This document shows, in pieces, positions 40,535 to 51,625 of a DNA stretch of 64,000 nucleotides. Below the pieces are notes generated by a model. That model searched no databases. It was not told where the DNA came from and saw only the letters and a list, made by a program, of their open reading frames with translations. The stretch covers positions 1 to 64,000 of the forward strand of contig NZ_MOMB01000050.1 in assembly GCF_002752165.1 (NCBI RefSeq), read 5' to 3'. Made by a program: the position numbers and the translations under genes. The stretch comes from Erwinia sp. OLFS4. GTDB taxonomy: Bacteria; Pseudomonadota; Gammaproteobacteria; Enterobacterales; Enterobacteriaceae. Numbering within the stretch: the stretch's first letter is position 1; every line of letters begins with the position of its first letter.

Positions 40535-41884
40535 GTGAGTACGCTCTCTTTGGATTTTTCTGACCAGAGTTTCCAGCCGCTGGCTGCGCGTATGCGGCCG
40601 GGAACCCTGCAGCAGTATATCGGACAGCTGCATTTGCTGGCGGCCGGCAAGCCTTTGCCCAGAGCCATTGAGGCCGGGCATCTGCATTCGATGATTCTCT
40701 GGGGGCCGCCGGGCACTGGAAAAACCACCCTCGCTGAGATTATCGGCCGTTATGCTCAGGCTGACGTTGAACGAATCCCGGCGGTGACGTCCGGCGTGAA
40801 AGAGATCAGAGAAGCCATTGAGCGCGCCCGCCAAAATCGTCAGGCCGGGCGCCATACCATCCTGTTTGTTGATGAAGTGCATCGCTTTAATAAAAGTCAA
40901 CAGGATGCCTTTTTACCCCATATCGAAGACGGTACGGTAACCTTTATTGGTGCCACCACGGAAAATCCGTCTTTCGAGCTGAATTCTGCGTTGCTGTCCC
41001 GCGCCAGGGTGTATCTGCTGAAATCACTGAGCACTGAGGATATTGAACGGGTGCTGAGTCAGGCGATGGAGGACAGCGAACGCGGCTACGGTAAGGAAAA
41101 CCTCGTGCTGCCGGCGGAAACGCGCAATATGATTGCCCGGCTGGTGAATGGTGATGCCCGGCGCGCACTCAACACCCTTGAGATGATGGCGGATATGGCC
41201 GAGGTCAACGAACAAGGGCAACGTGAACTGACGCCAGCGTTATTAAACGCGGTATCGGGGGAGCGAAGCGCGCGTTTTGACAATAAAGGTGACCGTTATT
41301 ACGACTTAATTTCGGCGCTGCATAAATCGGTACGTGGTTCGGCACCGGATGCGGCGCTTTACTGGTATGCGCGCATTATTACCGCCGGAGGCGATCCGCT
41401 GTATGTTGCCCGCAGGCTGCTGGCAATTGCTTCTGAAGACGTTGGTAATGCCGATCCCCGGGGTATGCAGGTAGCGATTGCCGCCTGGGACTGTTTTACC
41501 CGGGTTGGTCCGGCTGAAGGTGAACGAGCCATTGCCCAGGCAATTGTTTATCTGGCCTGTGCCGCTAAAAGTAACGCCGTATATAACGCTTTTAACGCCG
41601 CGATGCGCGATGCGCGCGATAATCCGGATTATGACGTGCCGCAACATCTGCGCAATGCGCCGACCCGACTAATGAAGGAGATGGGGCTGGGTGCTGATTA
41701 TCGCTATGCCCACGATGAGCCTAATGCTTACGCCGCAGGCGAGAATTATTTTCCGCCTGAAATGGCAGACAAACGTTATTATCAGCCGTCTTCCCGCGGT
41801 CTTGAAGCTAAAATCGCTGAAAAGCTGGCGTGGCTGGATGAACAGGATCAAAATAGCCCGATAAAACGCTACCGCCGATCATAA
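40535..41884 (+). CDS. rarA: replication-associated recombination protein RarA (MgsA)
   Basis: RarA is an AAA+ ATPase of the clamp-loader clade, related to eukaryotic WRNIP1, that acts at stalled replication forks. The start is GTG at 40535, reading [21 protein letters not shown]. It is 449 residues (E. coli 447). Walker A is GPPGTGKT (57-64), Walker B is [10 protein letters not shown] (about 108-117), sensor 1 is FIGATTENP, and an arginine-finger region is [11 protein letters not shown]. The tetramerisation tail ends [11 protein letters not shown]. It follows lolA after seven bases. Confidence 0.96.
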   Translation: MSTLSLDFSDQSFQPLAARMRPGTLQQYIGQLHLLAAGKPLPRAIEAGHLHSMILWGPPGTGKTTLAEIIGRYAQADVERIPAVTSGVKEIREAIERARQNRQAGRHTILFVDEVHRFNKSQQDAFLPHIEDGTVTFIGATTENPSFELNSALLSRARVYLLKSLSTEDIERVLSQAMEDSERGYGKENLVLPAETRNMIARLVNGDARRALNTLEMMADMAEVNEQGQRELTPALLNAVSGERSARFDNKGDRYYDLISALHKSVRGSAPDAALYWYARIITAGGDPLYVARRLLAIASEDVGNADPRGMQVAIAAWDCFTRVGPAEGERAIAQAIVYLACAAKSNAVYNAFNAAMRDARDNPDYDVPQHLRNAPTRLMKEMGLGADYRYAHDEPNAYAAGENYFPPEMADKRYYQPSSRGLEAKIAEKLAWLDEQDQNSPIKRYRRS

Positions 41885-41907
41885 CCTTGCGGTAAGGTTA
41901 GCAATAA

Positions 41908-43269
<1,362 letters not shown>

Positions 43270-43289
43270 CCTGTTTATTCAAAATACAG

Positions 43290-43314
43290 AGCAGGCTGCA
43301 GGATGCAGTCTGCT
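43290..43314 (+). terminator. hairpin after serS, possible terminator
   Basis: AGCAGGCTGCA (43290-43300) pairs with TGCAGTCTGCT (43304-43314) with one G-U over a GGA loop. The following bases are ATTCTGCCTGTT, a poor T-tract. It is placed 20 bases after the serS stop. Confidence 0.5.
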
Positions 43315-43409
43315 ATTCTGCCTGTTACCCTAAGATCGCGGACTGGCCGCCATCGTATCTGTTTCTGTCAGCGTTGCTGCACCAACGGATTTATACATAA
43401 GGAAATGTC

Positions 43410-43661
43410 ATGATTAAATGCAACGTATGCGGTTTAATCGTTCTGCTTCTCACTGCCTGTTCAGGTACCGACACGTTTTATAATAATATCAATCACTGCC
43501 AGGGCCACGATTGCGATTGCAGGACGCACCGGGATGTGGGCGGATCTTTTATGTTCCATAAACCGACAAAACAAGGGAAACGGCGCATTATGCAGGGGGA
43601 ACCCCCGGAATTTGAGTCAGATAACCCGGCGATCAGTGTCGGTTTCTGTCACGGGGACTAA
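43410..43661 (+). CDS. small predicted lipoprotein of unknown function
   Basis: 83-codon frame with an AAGGA ribosome site eight bases before the ATG. The N-terminus MIKCNVCGLIVLLLTACSG is a lipoprotein signal peptide with lipobox LTAC (lipidated cysteine at 17). The mature part is short, polar and cysteine-rich (HCQGHDCDC), which could form disulfides or bind metal. Residues +2 and +3 are S and G, so outer-membrane sorting is expected. I recognise no family. E. coli has the dmsABC operon downstream of serS instead. A structured spacer and strong terminator follow. Confidence 0.6.
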   Translation: MIKCNVCGLIVLLLTACSGTDTFYNNINHCQGHDCDCRTHRDVGGSFMFHKPTKQGKRRIMQGEPPEFESDNPAISVGFCHGD

Positions 43662-43694
43662 CGGGTTTGTTAGCTGAAAATCTTCCAGTAATTA

Positions 43695-43749
43695 ATCTCA
43701 TCGATAATGACGCAGACACCGTCATTCATATCTGATATTTCAATGAGAT
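43695..43749 (+). repeat. nested inverted repeats downstream of the small lipoprotein gene
   Basis: An inner pair AATGACG/CGTCATT (43706-43712 and 43720-43726) sits inside an outer pair ATCTCAT/ATGAGAT (43695-43701 and 43743-43749). Together with the hairpin at 43812 this is the only clear structure in the 250-base lipoprotein/ycaD spacer. It could be part of an untranslated RNA or an operator. Confidence 0.35.
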
Positions 43750-43811
43750 AACTGCCAGCAGGCGCTGACAATCGTTTGCGCTAACTTACTGTTAATAAAA
43801 AAATTAAATCA

Positions 43812-43843
43812 AACCACGGCAAAATGTGCCGTGGTTAATTTTT
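43812..43843 (+). terminator. intrinsic terminator before ycaD
   Basis: AACCACGGCA (43812-43821) and TGCCGTGGTT (43827-43836) are exact complements around a 5-base loop, followed by AATTTTT. The minus strand also has a T-rich flank. It ends the transcript of the small lipoprotein gene, or of an RNA in this spacer. Confidence 0.85.
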
Positions 43844-43911
43844 GTTCATTGACATTAGCCATGGTAATGGCAATATGCCGGCAAAATGTTTCCTGTTGCC
43901 GGTTTTTTACT

Positions 43912-45063
43912 ATGCTGACCTGGTCCCGTTCCGTCGTTTTATTACTGTGTGGCATGATGCTGCTGACGGTATCTATTGCGGTTTTAAATACGCTGGTGCC
44001 GCTGTGGCTGAGCCACGATTTGCTGCCTACCTGGCAGGTAGGTGTGGTCAGCTCTGCCTATTACAGCGGTAATCTGGCGGGGACACTGATGGCCGGCTGG
44101 CTGGTTAAGCGCGCGGGCTTTAACCGTAGCTATTATCTGGCCAGTGCCCTGTTTGCGCTGGCTACGCTGGCCATGGGTTTTTCACAAGGCTTCTGGAACT
44201 GGTCATTGTGGCGCTTCGCTGCCGGTGTCGGCTGCGCGCTAATCTGGGTGGTGGTGGAAAGTGCCTTGTTGTGCAGTGGTACTCTGAAAAACCGTGGTCA
44301 GCTGCTGGCGGCCTATATGATTGTGTACTATCTGGGTACGGTAGCCGGGCAGCTGCTGGTCAGCAAAGTGTCCACCGAATTGTTCAGCGTCTTGCCGTGG
44401 GTGGTGGCTGTGGTGGTCGCCGGCATGCTGCCGCTGGTGTTCGTTAAAATTATGGCCAGCAGTGAGCATGCTGAAGAAACACCATCGAATCTCTGGCCGA
44501 TGCTGCGGCGGCGCAGTTCTCGCCTCGGTATCAATGGCTGCATTATTTCCGGTATTCTGCTCGGTTCATTATACGGTCTGATGCCGGTATACCTCTCTCA
44601 TCAGGGTATGAGTGATGCCCGGGTTGGTTACTGGATGGCTTTACTGGTCAGCGCGGGTATTGTTGGTCAGTGGCCCATTGGGCGACTGGCGGATCGTTTT
44701 GGTCGTCTGACGGTACTGCGGGTGCAGGTATTCGTGGTTATTCTTGGTGCTATGGCGATGCTGAGTAATGCGGCAATGGCCCCGGCGCTGTTTGTGTTAG
44801 GTTGTGCCGGCTTTACCCTTTACCCGGTGGCGATGTCCTGGGCGTGTGAGACGGTGCCCCATCATCAGCTGGTTGCCATGAATCAGGCCCTGCTGCTGAG
44901 CTACACCACCGGCAGTCTGGTGGGTCCCAGTATGACCGCATTGCTGATGCAGAATTATTCCGATGAATTACTGTTTGTCATGATTGCCGCAGTGGCCTGC
45001 GTGTATCTGCTGATGCTGTTGCGCAAGGCCGACCACCATGCCACGCCGGTGGCGCATGCCTGA
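43912..45063 (+). CDS. ycaD: major facilitator transporter YcaD
   Basis: A 12-helix MFS permease of unknown substrate, 383 residues from the ATG at 43912 (E. coli YcaD 382). Shared segments are [59 protein letters not shown] and [18 protein letters not shown] (the MFS loop 8-9 motif), plus the tail ending ATPVAHA. No ribosome site is obvious before the ATG, and two in-frame ATGs lie 51 and 45 bases upstream; the start is chosen by similarity. It is convergent with pflA across a strong terminator. Confidence 0.92.
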   Translation: MLTWSRSVVLLLCGMMLLTVSIAVLNTLVPLWLSHDLLPTWQVGVVSSAYYSGNLAGTLMAGWLVKRAGFNRSYYLASALFALATLAMGFSQGFWNWSLWRFAAGVGCALIWVVVESALLCSGTLKNRGQLLAAYMIVYYLGTVAGQLLVSKVSTELFSVLPWVVAVVVAGMLPLVFVKIMASSEHAEETPSNLWPMLRRRSSRLGINGCIISGILLGSLYGLMPVYLSHQGMSDARVGYWMALLVSAGIVGQWPIGRLADRFGRLTVLRVQVFVVILGAMAMLSNAAMAPALFVLGCAGFTLYPVAMSWACETVPHHQLVAMNQALLLSYTTGSLVGPSMTALLMQNYSDELLFVMIAAVACVYLLMLLRKADHHATPVAHA

Positions 45064-45076
45064 CGGGGATTGGCGT

Positions 45077-45105
45077 GAAAAAGGCGACATAATGTCGCCT
45101 TTTTC
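45077..45105. terminator. bidirectional terminator between ycaD and pflA
   Basis: GAAAAAGGCGACA (45077-45089) and TGTCGCCTTTTTC (45093-45105) are exact complements around a three-base loop. T-tracts lie on both strands. It serves the convergent ycaD and pflA genes. Confidence 0.9.
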
Positions 45106-45119
45106 CTCACGCTGCACTA

Positions 45120-45860
45120 TCAGTACATCACCTGATGACCGTAGCTGAGCAGTATATTTTTAACCCGTTCCATGGTTTCTGTTGTCGGCGGATGGACCCC
45201 TTCCAGTTTGTACTCTTCCCCCATGGCTATCCATTTGTGTTTGCCCAGTTCGTGATAAGGTAGCAGTTCAATTTTTTCAATATTCTGCATGTCGCGGGTG
45301 AATTCGCCCAGCCGGTGCACTGAGTCATCATCATCGGAATAGCCGGGCACCACTACAAAACGAATCCAGGTGCGGACATTCTTTTTCGCCAGATAGCGGG
45401 CAAAGTCAAGGGTGCGGTGGTTAGAGACTCCCACCAGAATCTGGTGAATATCATCATTAATCTGTTTAAGATCGAGCATCACCAGGTCGGTCACATCAAG
45501 CAATTCGTCGATAACCGGTTCATAGCGGCGGACAAAACCATTGGTATCCAGGCAGGTGCTGATGCCTTCCGCCCGGCAGGCGCGAAACCAGTCACGGACA
45601 AACTCAGCCTGCAGGATAGCCTCGCCACCGGAGGCGGTGACGCCGCCGCCGGACGCGTTCATAAAATGGCGATAGGACACCACCTCTTTCATCAGTTCTT
45701 CTACGCTGATTTCACGGCCAACGTGGGTGTCCCAGGTGTCGCGGTTATGGCAATAGAGGCAGCGCATCAGGCAGCCCTGAAAAAAGGTGATAAAACGGAT
45801 GCCCGGGCCATCCACGGTTCCGCAGGATTCAAAAGAGTGAATGCGGCCTTTAACTGACAT
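45120..45860 (-). CDS. pflA: pyruvate formate-lyase 1-activating enzyme
   Basis: Radical-SAM enzyme that abstracts hydrogen from a glycine of PflB to make the catalytic glycyl radical. The ATG at 45860 has a GGGGAG ribosome site and gives 246 residues, the E. coli length. The [4Fe-4S] motif is CLMRCLYC (C30, C34, C37), with [14 protein letters not shown] (GGE motif for SAM) and CLDTNGF downstream. It lies downstream of pflB with a 163-base spacer that contains a terminator and a second hairpin, so it may have its own promoter, as in E. coli. Confidence 0.97.
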   Translation of the reverse strand: MSVKGRIHSFESCGTVDGPGIRFITFFQGCLMRCLYCHNRDTWDTHVGREISVEELMKEVVSYRHFMNASGGGVTASGGEAILQAEFVRDWFRACRAEGISTCLDTNGFVRRYEPVIDELLDVTDLVMLDLKQINDDIHQILVGVSNHRTLDFARYLAKKNVRTWIRFVVVPGYSDDDDSVHRLGEFTRDMQNIEKIELLPYHELGKHKWIAMGEEYKLEGVHPPTTETMERVKNILLSYGHQVMY

Positions 45861-45922
45861 TGCGATGTTCTCCCCATAATATCCCCGCCTGGCGAGGGGC
45901 AGTCTTGTGGCTGCGTGAAGTG

Positions 45923-45960
45923 AGATTTGCTGGCGTCCTGCACAGAAAGCCAGCAAATCT
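45923..45960. repeat. 12-bp perfect inverted repeat in the pflB-pflA spacer
   Basis: AGATTTGCTGGC (45923-45934) and GCCAGCAAATCT (45949-45960) are exact complements with a 14-base loop. It lies between the pflB terminator and the pflA start, so it would be in the pflA leader or act as an operator. No T-tract follows on the minus strand. Confidence 0.5.
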
Positions 45961-45966
45961 GACTTG

Positions 45967-45995
45967 AATAAAAAGGCTCCCAGCGGGAGCCTTTT
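45967..45995 (-). terminator. intrinsic terminator of pflB
   Basis: AAAAGGCTCCC (45971-45981) and GGGAGCCTTTT (45985-45995) form an 11-bp stem with a three-base loop. The minus strand continues TATTC after the T's. It lies 29 bases beyond the pflB stop. Confidence 0.88.
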
Positions 45996-46023
45996 GCCTG
46001 AACCATCCGTTACCTGCCAGAGA

Positions 46024-48306
46024 TTACATCGTCTGGGTAAAGGTACGGGTAATCACGTCCTGCTGCTGCTCTTTGGTCAGCGAGTTAAAGCGGACGGCGT
46101 AACCTGAAACGCGAATGGTCAGCTGCGGATAATTTTCCGGATGATCCATCGCATCAAGCAACATTTCACGGTTCATGACGTTGACGTTAAGGTGCTGGCC
46201 ACCTTCGATATCCGCTTCATGATGGAAATAACCATCCATCAGACCGGCAAGATTGGTGCGGCGCACGTTATCGTCTTTACCCAGTGCATTTGGAATAATG
46301 GAGAAAGTATAAGAAATTCCATCTTTTGCATAGGCAAAAGGCAGTTTCGCCACAGACGTCAGTGAGGCAACGGCACCTTTCTGGTCACGACCGTGCATCG
46401 GATTAGCGCCCGGGCCAAACGGCGCACCGGCACGACGGCCATCCGGTGTGTTACCCGTTTTCTTACCATAAACCACATTAGAGGTAATCGTCAGCACTGA
46501 TTGTGTGGCGACGGCACCGCGATAGGTGGTCAGCTTCTGAATTTTTTTCATAAAGCGTTCTACCAGGTCACAGGCCAGATCATCAACGCGCGCATCGTTA
46601 TTACCGAACTGTGGATATTCACCTTCAATCTCGAAGTCAATCGCCAGACCATCGGCATCACGCACCGGTTTCACTTTGGCATATTTAATTGCAGACAGCG
46701 AGTCAGCCGCCACCGACAGACCGGCGATACCGCAGGCCATGGTGCGATAAACATCCCGGTCATGCAGCGCCATCAGCGAGGCTTCGTAACTGTATTTATC
46801 ATGCATATAATGAATGATATTCAGTGCGGTGACATACTGTTTTGCCAGCCAGTCCATAAAGTGGTCCATGCGTGCCATCACGCTGGTAAACTCCAGTACG
46901 TCGTCTGTAATCGGCGCTTCTTTCGGTCCGACCTGCATTTTCATCTTTTCATCGACACCGCCATTAATTGCGTACAGCAGTGTTTTTGCCAGGTTGGCGC
47001 GGGCGCCAAAAAACTGCATCTGTTTGCCGACAATCATCGGGCTGACACAGCAGGCGATGGCGTAGTCATCGTTGTTGAAGTCAGGACGCATCAGATCGTC
47101 ATTTTCATACTGCAATGAAGAGGTATCGATCGAGACTTTAGCGGCATAGCGTTTAAAGTTAACTGGCAGTTTTTCGGACCATAAAATGGTCATGTTCGGC
47201 TCCGGTGACGGACCCATAGTGTAGAGAGTATTGAGGAAGCGGAAGCTGTTTTTGGTGACTAGCGTACGGCCATCCAGCCCCATGCCGGCCAGTGATTCTG
47301 TCGCCCAGATCGGGTCGCCGGAGAACAGTTCATCATATTCGGGTGTACGCAGGAAACGCACCATACGTAGCTTCATCACCAGATGGTCAATCAGTTCCTG
47401 CGCCTGTTCTTCATTCAGCTTGCCTTCCTGCATATCGCGTTCGAAATAGACGTCAAGGAAGGTTGACACGCGGCCGAATGACATGGCTGCGCCATTCTGC
47501 GATTTAACTGCTGCCAGGTAACCGAAATAGACCCATTGTACCGCCTGACGGGCATCAGCGGCTGGCGCGGAAATGTCACAGCCATATTTAGCCGCCATCT
47601 CTTTCATCTGGTTCAGCGCGTGATACTGGTCTGAAATTTCTTCGCGCAAACGGATAGTCGCTTCCAGATTGACCCCGTTTTCCAGATCCTGTTGCAGGGA
47701 GTTAAACTGGGCCAGCTTATCCTGCATAAGATAATCAATACCATACAGCGCAACCCGCCGGTAGTCGCCGATAATACGTCCACGACCATAAGCGTCCGGC
47801 AGGCCGGTTAGCACGCCGGATTTGCGGCAGCGCAGAATATCCGGGGTATAGACATCGAATACCCCCTGGTTATGAGTTTTACGGTATTCGGTAAATATTT
47901 TTTTTAGCGCCGGATCCAGTTCGCGGTTGTAAGCCTTGCAGGAACCCTCCACCATTTTGATACCACCAAACGGAATAATGGCGCGTTTTAACGGCGCTTC
48001 CGTCTGCAGACCAACGATTTTTTCAAGATTTTTGTCAATATAGCCGGCATCGTGTGAGGTGATTGTTGACGCGAGGGCGGTATCAAAATCGACCGGTGCG
48101 TGGGTACGGTTTTCAATTTTAATGCCTTCCATCACGCTTTCCCACAGCTGCGTTGTGGCGTGAGTGGCACCGCTAAGAAAAGCTTCATCACCTTCATAAG
48201 GTGTATAGTTTTTCTGGATGAAGTCACGAACATTGATGCCGTTCTGCCATTCGCCTTGCTGGAAACCACGCCATGCAGCCGACATTTTTTCATTCAACCC
48301 GGTCAT
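46024..48306 (-). CDS. pflB: formate C-acetyltransferase (pyruvate formate-lyase)
   Basis: PflB converts pyruvate and CoA to acetyl-CoA and formate during anaerobic growth, using a glycyl radical. It is 760 residues, as in E. coli. The catalytic cysteine pair is in AIACCVSPM (near 419-420). The radical glycine is in RVSGYAVRF at about 735, 26 residues from the end. DNA upstream on the same strand encodes the formate channel FocA, 76 bases before the start. A terminator follows. The activating enzyme PflA is the next gene. Confidence 0.98.
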   Translation of the reverse strand: MTGLNEKMSAAWRGFQQGEWQNGINVRDFIQKNYTPYEGDEAFLSGATHATTQLWESVMEGIKIENRTHAPVDFDTALASTITSHDAGYIDKNLEKIVGLQTEAPLKRAIIPFGGIKMVEGSCKAYNRELDPALKKIFTEYRKTHNQGVFDVYTPDILRCRKSGVLTGLPDAYGRGRIIGDYRRVALYGIDYLMQDKLAQFNSLQQDLENGVNLEATIRLREEISDQYHALNQMKEMAAKYGCDISAPAADARQAVQWVYFGYLAAVKSQNGAAMSFGRVSTFLDVYFERDMQEGKLNEEQAQELIDHLVMKLRMVRFLRTPEYDELFSGDPIWATESLAGMGLDGRTLVTKNSFRFLNTLYTMGPSPEPNMTILWSEKLPVNFKRYAAKVSIDTSSLQYENDDLMRPDFNNDDYAIACCVSPMIVGKQMQFFGARANLAKTLLYAINGGVDEKMKMQVGPKEAPITDDVLEFTSVMARMDHFMDWLAKQYVTALNIIHYMHDKYSYEASLMALHDRDVYRTMACGIAGLSVAADSLSAIKYAKVKPVRDADGLAIDFEIEGEYPQFGNNDARVDDLACDLVERFMKKIQKLTTYRGAVATQSVLTITSNVVYGKKTGNTPDGRRAGAPFGPGANPMHGRDQKGAVASLTSVAKLPFAYAKDGISYTFSIIPNALGKDDNVRRTNLAGLMDGYFHHEADIEGGQHLNVNVMNREMLLDAMDHPENYPQLTIRVSGYAVRFNSLTKEQQQDVITRTFTQTM

Positions 48307-48382
48307 GATAGTACCTGCCTTATGATATAAAATTTTCCTGATGTCCTCACGTCGTTGACGGGAGGTGAGTTAATCGTAAAGA

Positions 48383-49240
48383 TTAATGCTGGCCCGATTC
48401 CCGCAGATAAATTACCCAGTAAGTGAGTCCTACCAGTAGTCCGCCACCAATAATGTTGCCAAGGGTTACCGGAATCAGGTTATTGATAATAAAATCTGTG
48501 ACGGTCAGAGAAGGAAAGCGGGCGGCGCTCAGCCCGGTCATTTGCCAGAAATCCGCTGAAGCAAAGTCTCTGATAATAATACCAAGCGGGATAAGAAACA
48601 TATTGGCGATGCTGTGCTCAAAGCCGCTGGCGACGAACATGGCCACTGGCAGAACCATGGCAAACATTTTGTCCAGCAGGGTTCTGCCTGAATAGCTCAT
48701 CCATACCGCAAGACAAACCATCAGGTTTGCCAGAATACCGAGGCAGACCGCTTCGATAAAGGTGTGATGCAGTTTATGATCGGCAGTTTGCAAAACGTTG
48801 ACACCCCAGGCACCATTCGCGGTCATATGCTCACTGGAAAACCACATCAGAGCGACGAAAAACAGTGCGCCGAAAAGATTACCAATATAGACATTGAGCC
48901 AGTTACGTAACAGTTGTGCCCAGCTGATACGTCCACTGGCTTTGGCGACAACGGTCAGTACGCTAGAGGTGAACAGATCGGCGCCGCATACCACCACCAG
49001 CATTAAGCCAAGTGAAAAACAAATGCCGCCGATCAGTCTGGCAATGCCAAAAGGCATGGCGCTGGTGCCGGTAGTGGCAGTGATATAAAAAACGAAAGCG
49101 ATAGAAATAAAGACGCCAGCCGTTATGGCGAGGAAAAAGGTGGTAAAAGGGTGCTTTGTTGCTTTATAAACGCCGGCATCTTCAGCCACTTTGGCCATTT
49201 CGGCCGGCATCAGCAAATTAAACGGGTTGTCAGCGCTCAC
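48383..49240 (-). CDS. focA: formate channel FocA
   Basis: FocA is a pentameric aquaporin-like channel that exports or imports formate at the inner membrane. It is 285 residues, the E. coli length, with six membrane helices. The FNT signatures are AITAGVFISIAFVFY, a GIxxNxxVCLAVW-type motif (LGILANLMVCLAVW, near 170-183) and FEHSIANMFLIPLG (near 208-221), which line the pore. It is first in focA-pflB. The promoter region with an FNR-like site is immediately upstream. Confidence 0.96.
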   Translation of the reverse strand: MSADNPFNLLMPAEMAKVAEDAGVYKATKHPFTTFFLAITAGVFISIAFVFYITATTGTSAMPFGIARLIGGICFSLGLMLVVVCGADLFTSSVLTVVAKASGRISWAQLLRNWLNVYIGNLFGALFFVALMWFSSEHMTANGAWGVNVLQTADHKLHHTFIEAVCLGILANLMVCLAVWMSYSGRTLLDKMFAMVLPVAMFVASGFEHSIANMFLIPLGIIIRDFASADFWQMTGLSAARFPSLTVTDFIINNLIPVTLGNIIGGGLLVGLTYWVIYLRESGQH

Positions 49241-49520
49241 GTCAACTGTCTCCCAATATTTTCAATAAAGAAATACTAACAAATCATTATAGAGATGAAT
49301 TTGACCTGGATCATATTGGCCTGACCACTTGACCGTTAATAACGAGCTGTGCACGGCTGTTTTTATATAATTCATTGATAATAAAATAGAAAAATAATTT
49401 TAATTTATACGATTATTTTTTAAGTTGACGATAGGTCAGGACGCGGACGGCAGGCGAAAGAGAGGGTAAGTTGATTTATCTGACAATTACTGGTGGGAAG
49501 ACGTGCGGATTACATTGAAA
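49241..49520. promoter_or_regulatory. focA-pflB regulatory region
   Basis: About 280 bases upstream of focA. The FNR-like site lies near the gene. A long AT-rich tract (about 49360-49430) is of the kind bound by IHF and used for long-range activation in the E. coli pfl promoter array. No gene is present. Confidence 0.5.
49301..49314. promoter_or_regulatory. FNR-like site upstream of focA-pflB
   Basis: TTGACCTGGATCAT agrees with the FNR consensus TTGAT-N4-ATCAA at 8 of 10 positions. It lies about 60 bases upstream of the focA start. Anaerobic activation by FNR and ArcA is established for E. coli focA-pflB. A partial half-site TTGAT also occurs at about 49471. Confidence 0.55.
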
Positions 49521-49521
49521 A

Positions 49522-49555
49522 ATTTTCAAAAAATAATGGCTACCTCGCGGTAGCC
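49522..49555 (-). terminator. intrinsic terminator of ycaO
   Basis: GGCTACC (49538-49544) and GGTAGCC (49549-49555) pair around TCGC. On the minus strand the stem is followed by ATTATTTTTTG. It begins about ten bases after the ycaO stop. A small AT palindrome TTGAAAA-A-TTTTCAA lies just beyond (49515-49529). Confidence 0.8.
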
Positions 49556-49565
49556 AGTTCATCGG

Positions 49566-51323
49566 TTATTTCCAGAAGCGTCTTTTCGCCTGCTGCAGCT
49601 TTTCATAGGCTGCCAGCAACGCCTGATGGGCAGGGAAAGCGTTGAAATCTGCATCAACCGCCGGCAGACCATAAAACGGTGCGCTACCGTTCAGGGCGGC
49701 ACTGGCGTCGGCAACCGCCTGCGCACCGTACATGCGGATAAAGGCATGCTGGTATTGTTGCGGATCGCGCTGGGGTTCCATGGCCAGCAATAACTGCGTT
49801 TGCAGACAGCGATAGTAGTTAGCACGTGCCGGGGTAAACACCGAGCTGTTAAATTCCATTGTCCATTCGGTCCAGATCAGTGCCTGTTCTAAATCACCAC
49901 CGGCCAGTGCCAGCATGGCTTTCAGTTCACCTATTCGCAGCGTGTACCAGCCATTATCTTTACCGCTCGCCAGGCCAAGCAGTTCACGCACGCGGGTGAA
50001 GTCGTCATAGCCTTCTTCGTCAAGCTGTTCAATTAGTGCCAGATATGCGTCGGCTGGCCAGCGGCTGGCGGGCAGAGAAAGCAGGGTGTCCCGCAGCGCG
50101 GCGCCCATATTGTTGTTCGCCAGTAACAGATCTTCAGCCGGATAAATATCAGACATGCCGGGCACCACAATGCGGCAGGCGTAAACATCGAGATGTTCAT
50201 AATCCGCGATATATACTTCTTTATCTTCCGCCTGGAAAATCGCCATCAGCGTGGCAAATTCTTCCTCTGTGGTGCCGTCGAAACGCCAGTCAACGAAGGG
50301 GTAATCGGCGGCAGACTTAAACAGATCCCAGGAAATTGCCCCGCTTGAATCAATAAAGTGGGTTTCAAGATTGGCATGTTCTGCCACTTCTTCATCATCG
50401 AAGGTCGGTGGGGTAAACACATCCAGATCTTTCAGACTGCGCCCCTGCAATAACTCAGTAACGGTGCGCTCCAGCGCGACACCAAAATCCGGATGGGCGC
50501 CAAACGAAGCGAAACAGGTCCCATTGGCCGGATTAAACAGCACCACACAGATAACCGGGTAACGTCCCCCCAGTGAGGCGTCGTAAGCGAAAATGGGAAA
50601 CCCTTCTGCTTCTAATTTTTCAATGGCCTCAACGACCCCAGGATAGCGTGACAGGACGCTTTGCGGAATAGCCGGAAGGCTGATGGCTTCAGCAATAATA
50701 CGGTTTTTAATATAGCGTTCAAAGACTTCTGACAAGGCCTGCACCCGGGCTTCATTACGGGTATTCCCGGCAGACATCCCGTTGGAAACATAGAGGTTGC
50801 CAATAATATTCATCGGGATATAGACCGTTTTCTGGTCTGACTGACGCACAAAGGGAAGGGTACAGATGCCTCGCGTACGGTTGCCGGATTGCAAATCCAC
50901 CAGCGCGCTGGCGGTTAATTCATTTTCCGGATCGTAAAAATGGCGCAGCTTTTCATCCAGGATCCCGGCAGGCAAGCAATTATCCTCTGGCAGAGGAAAC
51001 CATTTTTCATTGGGATAATGAACAAAATCACCGTTAGCCAGCGATTCACCCAGCCAGAAATCGGCAAAGAAATAGTTGGTCGAAAGGCGTTCAAAGTATT
51101 CGCCAAGGGCCGATGCCAGGGCGGCTTTTTTGCTGGCACCTTTGCCATTTGTAAAGCAAAGCGGGCAGTCACGGTCGCGGATATGCACTGACCAGACGTG
51201 GGGGACAGGATTCAGCCAGGAGGCTTCTTCAATATTAAAGCCAAGATCCTGAAGTTTTTGCTGGAAGCGCGCGATAGAATCTTCCAGCGCGGCGTCTTTG
51301 CCTGGAATATAGGTTTGCGTCAT
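49566..51323 (-). CDS. ycaO: ribosomal protein S12 methylthiotransferase accessory factor YcaO
   Basis: YcaO is the founding member of the ATP-dependent amide-activating YcaO family. In E. coli it enhances beta-methylthiolation of ribosomal protein S12 by RimO, and it is not part of a RiPP cluster. It is 585 residues (E. coli 586). The YcaO domain occupies about 40-390 with SKKAALASALGEYFERLS, EARVQALSEVFERYIKN and RTVTELLQGRSL-type ATP-binding segments. A C-terminal TPR-like region (about 400-585) contains helical repeats. No precursor peptide or partner biosynthetic genes are nearby; neighbours are focA-pflB and serC. Confidence 0.93.
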   Translation of the reverse strand: MTQTYIPGKDAALEDSIARFQQKLQDLGFNIEEASWLNPVPHVWSVHIRDRDCPLCFTNGKGASKKAALASALGEYFERLSTNYFFADFWLGESLANGDFVHYPNEKWFPLPEDNCLPAGILDEKLRHFYDPENELTASALVDLQSGNRTRGICTLPFVRQSDQKTVYIPMNIIGNLYVSNGMSAGNTRNEARVQALSEVFERYIKNRIIAEAISLPAIPQSVLSRYPGVVEAIEKLEAEGFPIFAYDASLGGRYPVICVVLFNPANGTCFASFGAHPDFGVALERTVTELLQGRSLKDLDVFTPPTFDDEEVAEHANLETHFIDSSGAISWDLFKSAADYPFVDWRFDGTTEEEFATLMAIFQAEDKEVYIADYEHLDVYACRIVVPGMSDIYPAEDLLLANNNMGAALRDTLLSLPASRWPADAYLALIEQLDEEGYDDFTRVRELLGLASGKDNGWYTLRIGELKAMLALAGGDLEQALIWTEWTMEFNSSVFTPARANYYRCLQTQLLLAMEPQRDPQQYQHAFIRMYGAQAVADASAALNGSAPFYGLPAVDADFNAFPAHQALLAAYEKLQQAKRRFWK

Positions 51324-51625
51324 AACGGCCCACTATAATTAACGATAGTTGTGCGGAAAGCGCGCAATCATACGGTGTTTTAGGGGGAATCGCTATCGCT
51401 GTGCTGACATTTTAGTCGCCGCTGATTCTGCTCATGGCCAGAGGCAACGGCCTGCTGCTGCCGGCTGTCATGAAATGCTGTTTGCGTGCAGTGCTCCGCT
51501 ATCTTCTGCGGGGGGCAAAGGTGAAAAACTGGCTCGCCTGGCGGATAAGTCATTGCAGCGTCTGGGGCGGGGTGTTAAAACCGAGTATGGAAAGCGGGTT
51601 TATTCATAATGAGTGGTGAGGATAA
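51324..51625. other. divergent promoter region ycaO/serC
   Basis: About 300 bases with no supported gene; E. coli ycaP, which lies here, is absent. A plus-strand frame at 51349-51609 lacks a ribosome site and family resemblance. serC promoters (CRP- and Lrp-controlled in E. coli) should be here, but I found no convincing site. Confidence 0.5.

Noticed and set aside
46501..47118. 205-codon plus-strand frame inside pflB
   Set aside because: Antisense shadow produced by the strongly biased codon use of pflB.
49566..51323. ycaO as part of a RiPP (thiazole/oxazole) biosynthetic cluster
   Set aside because: It is the stand-alone housekeeping YcaO in its conserved place near focA and serC; there is no precursor peptide, dehydrogenase or E1-like gene nearby.
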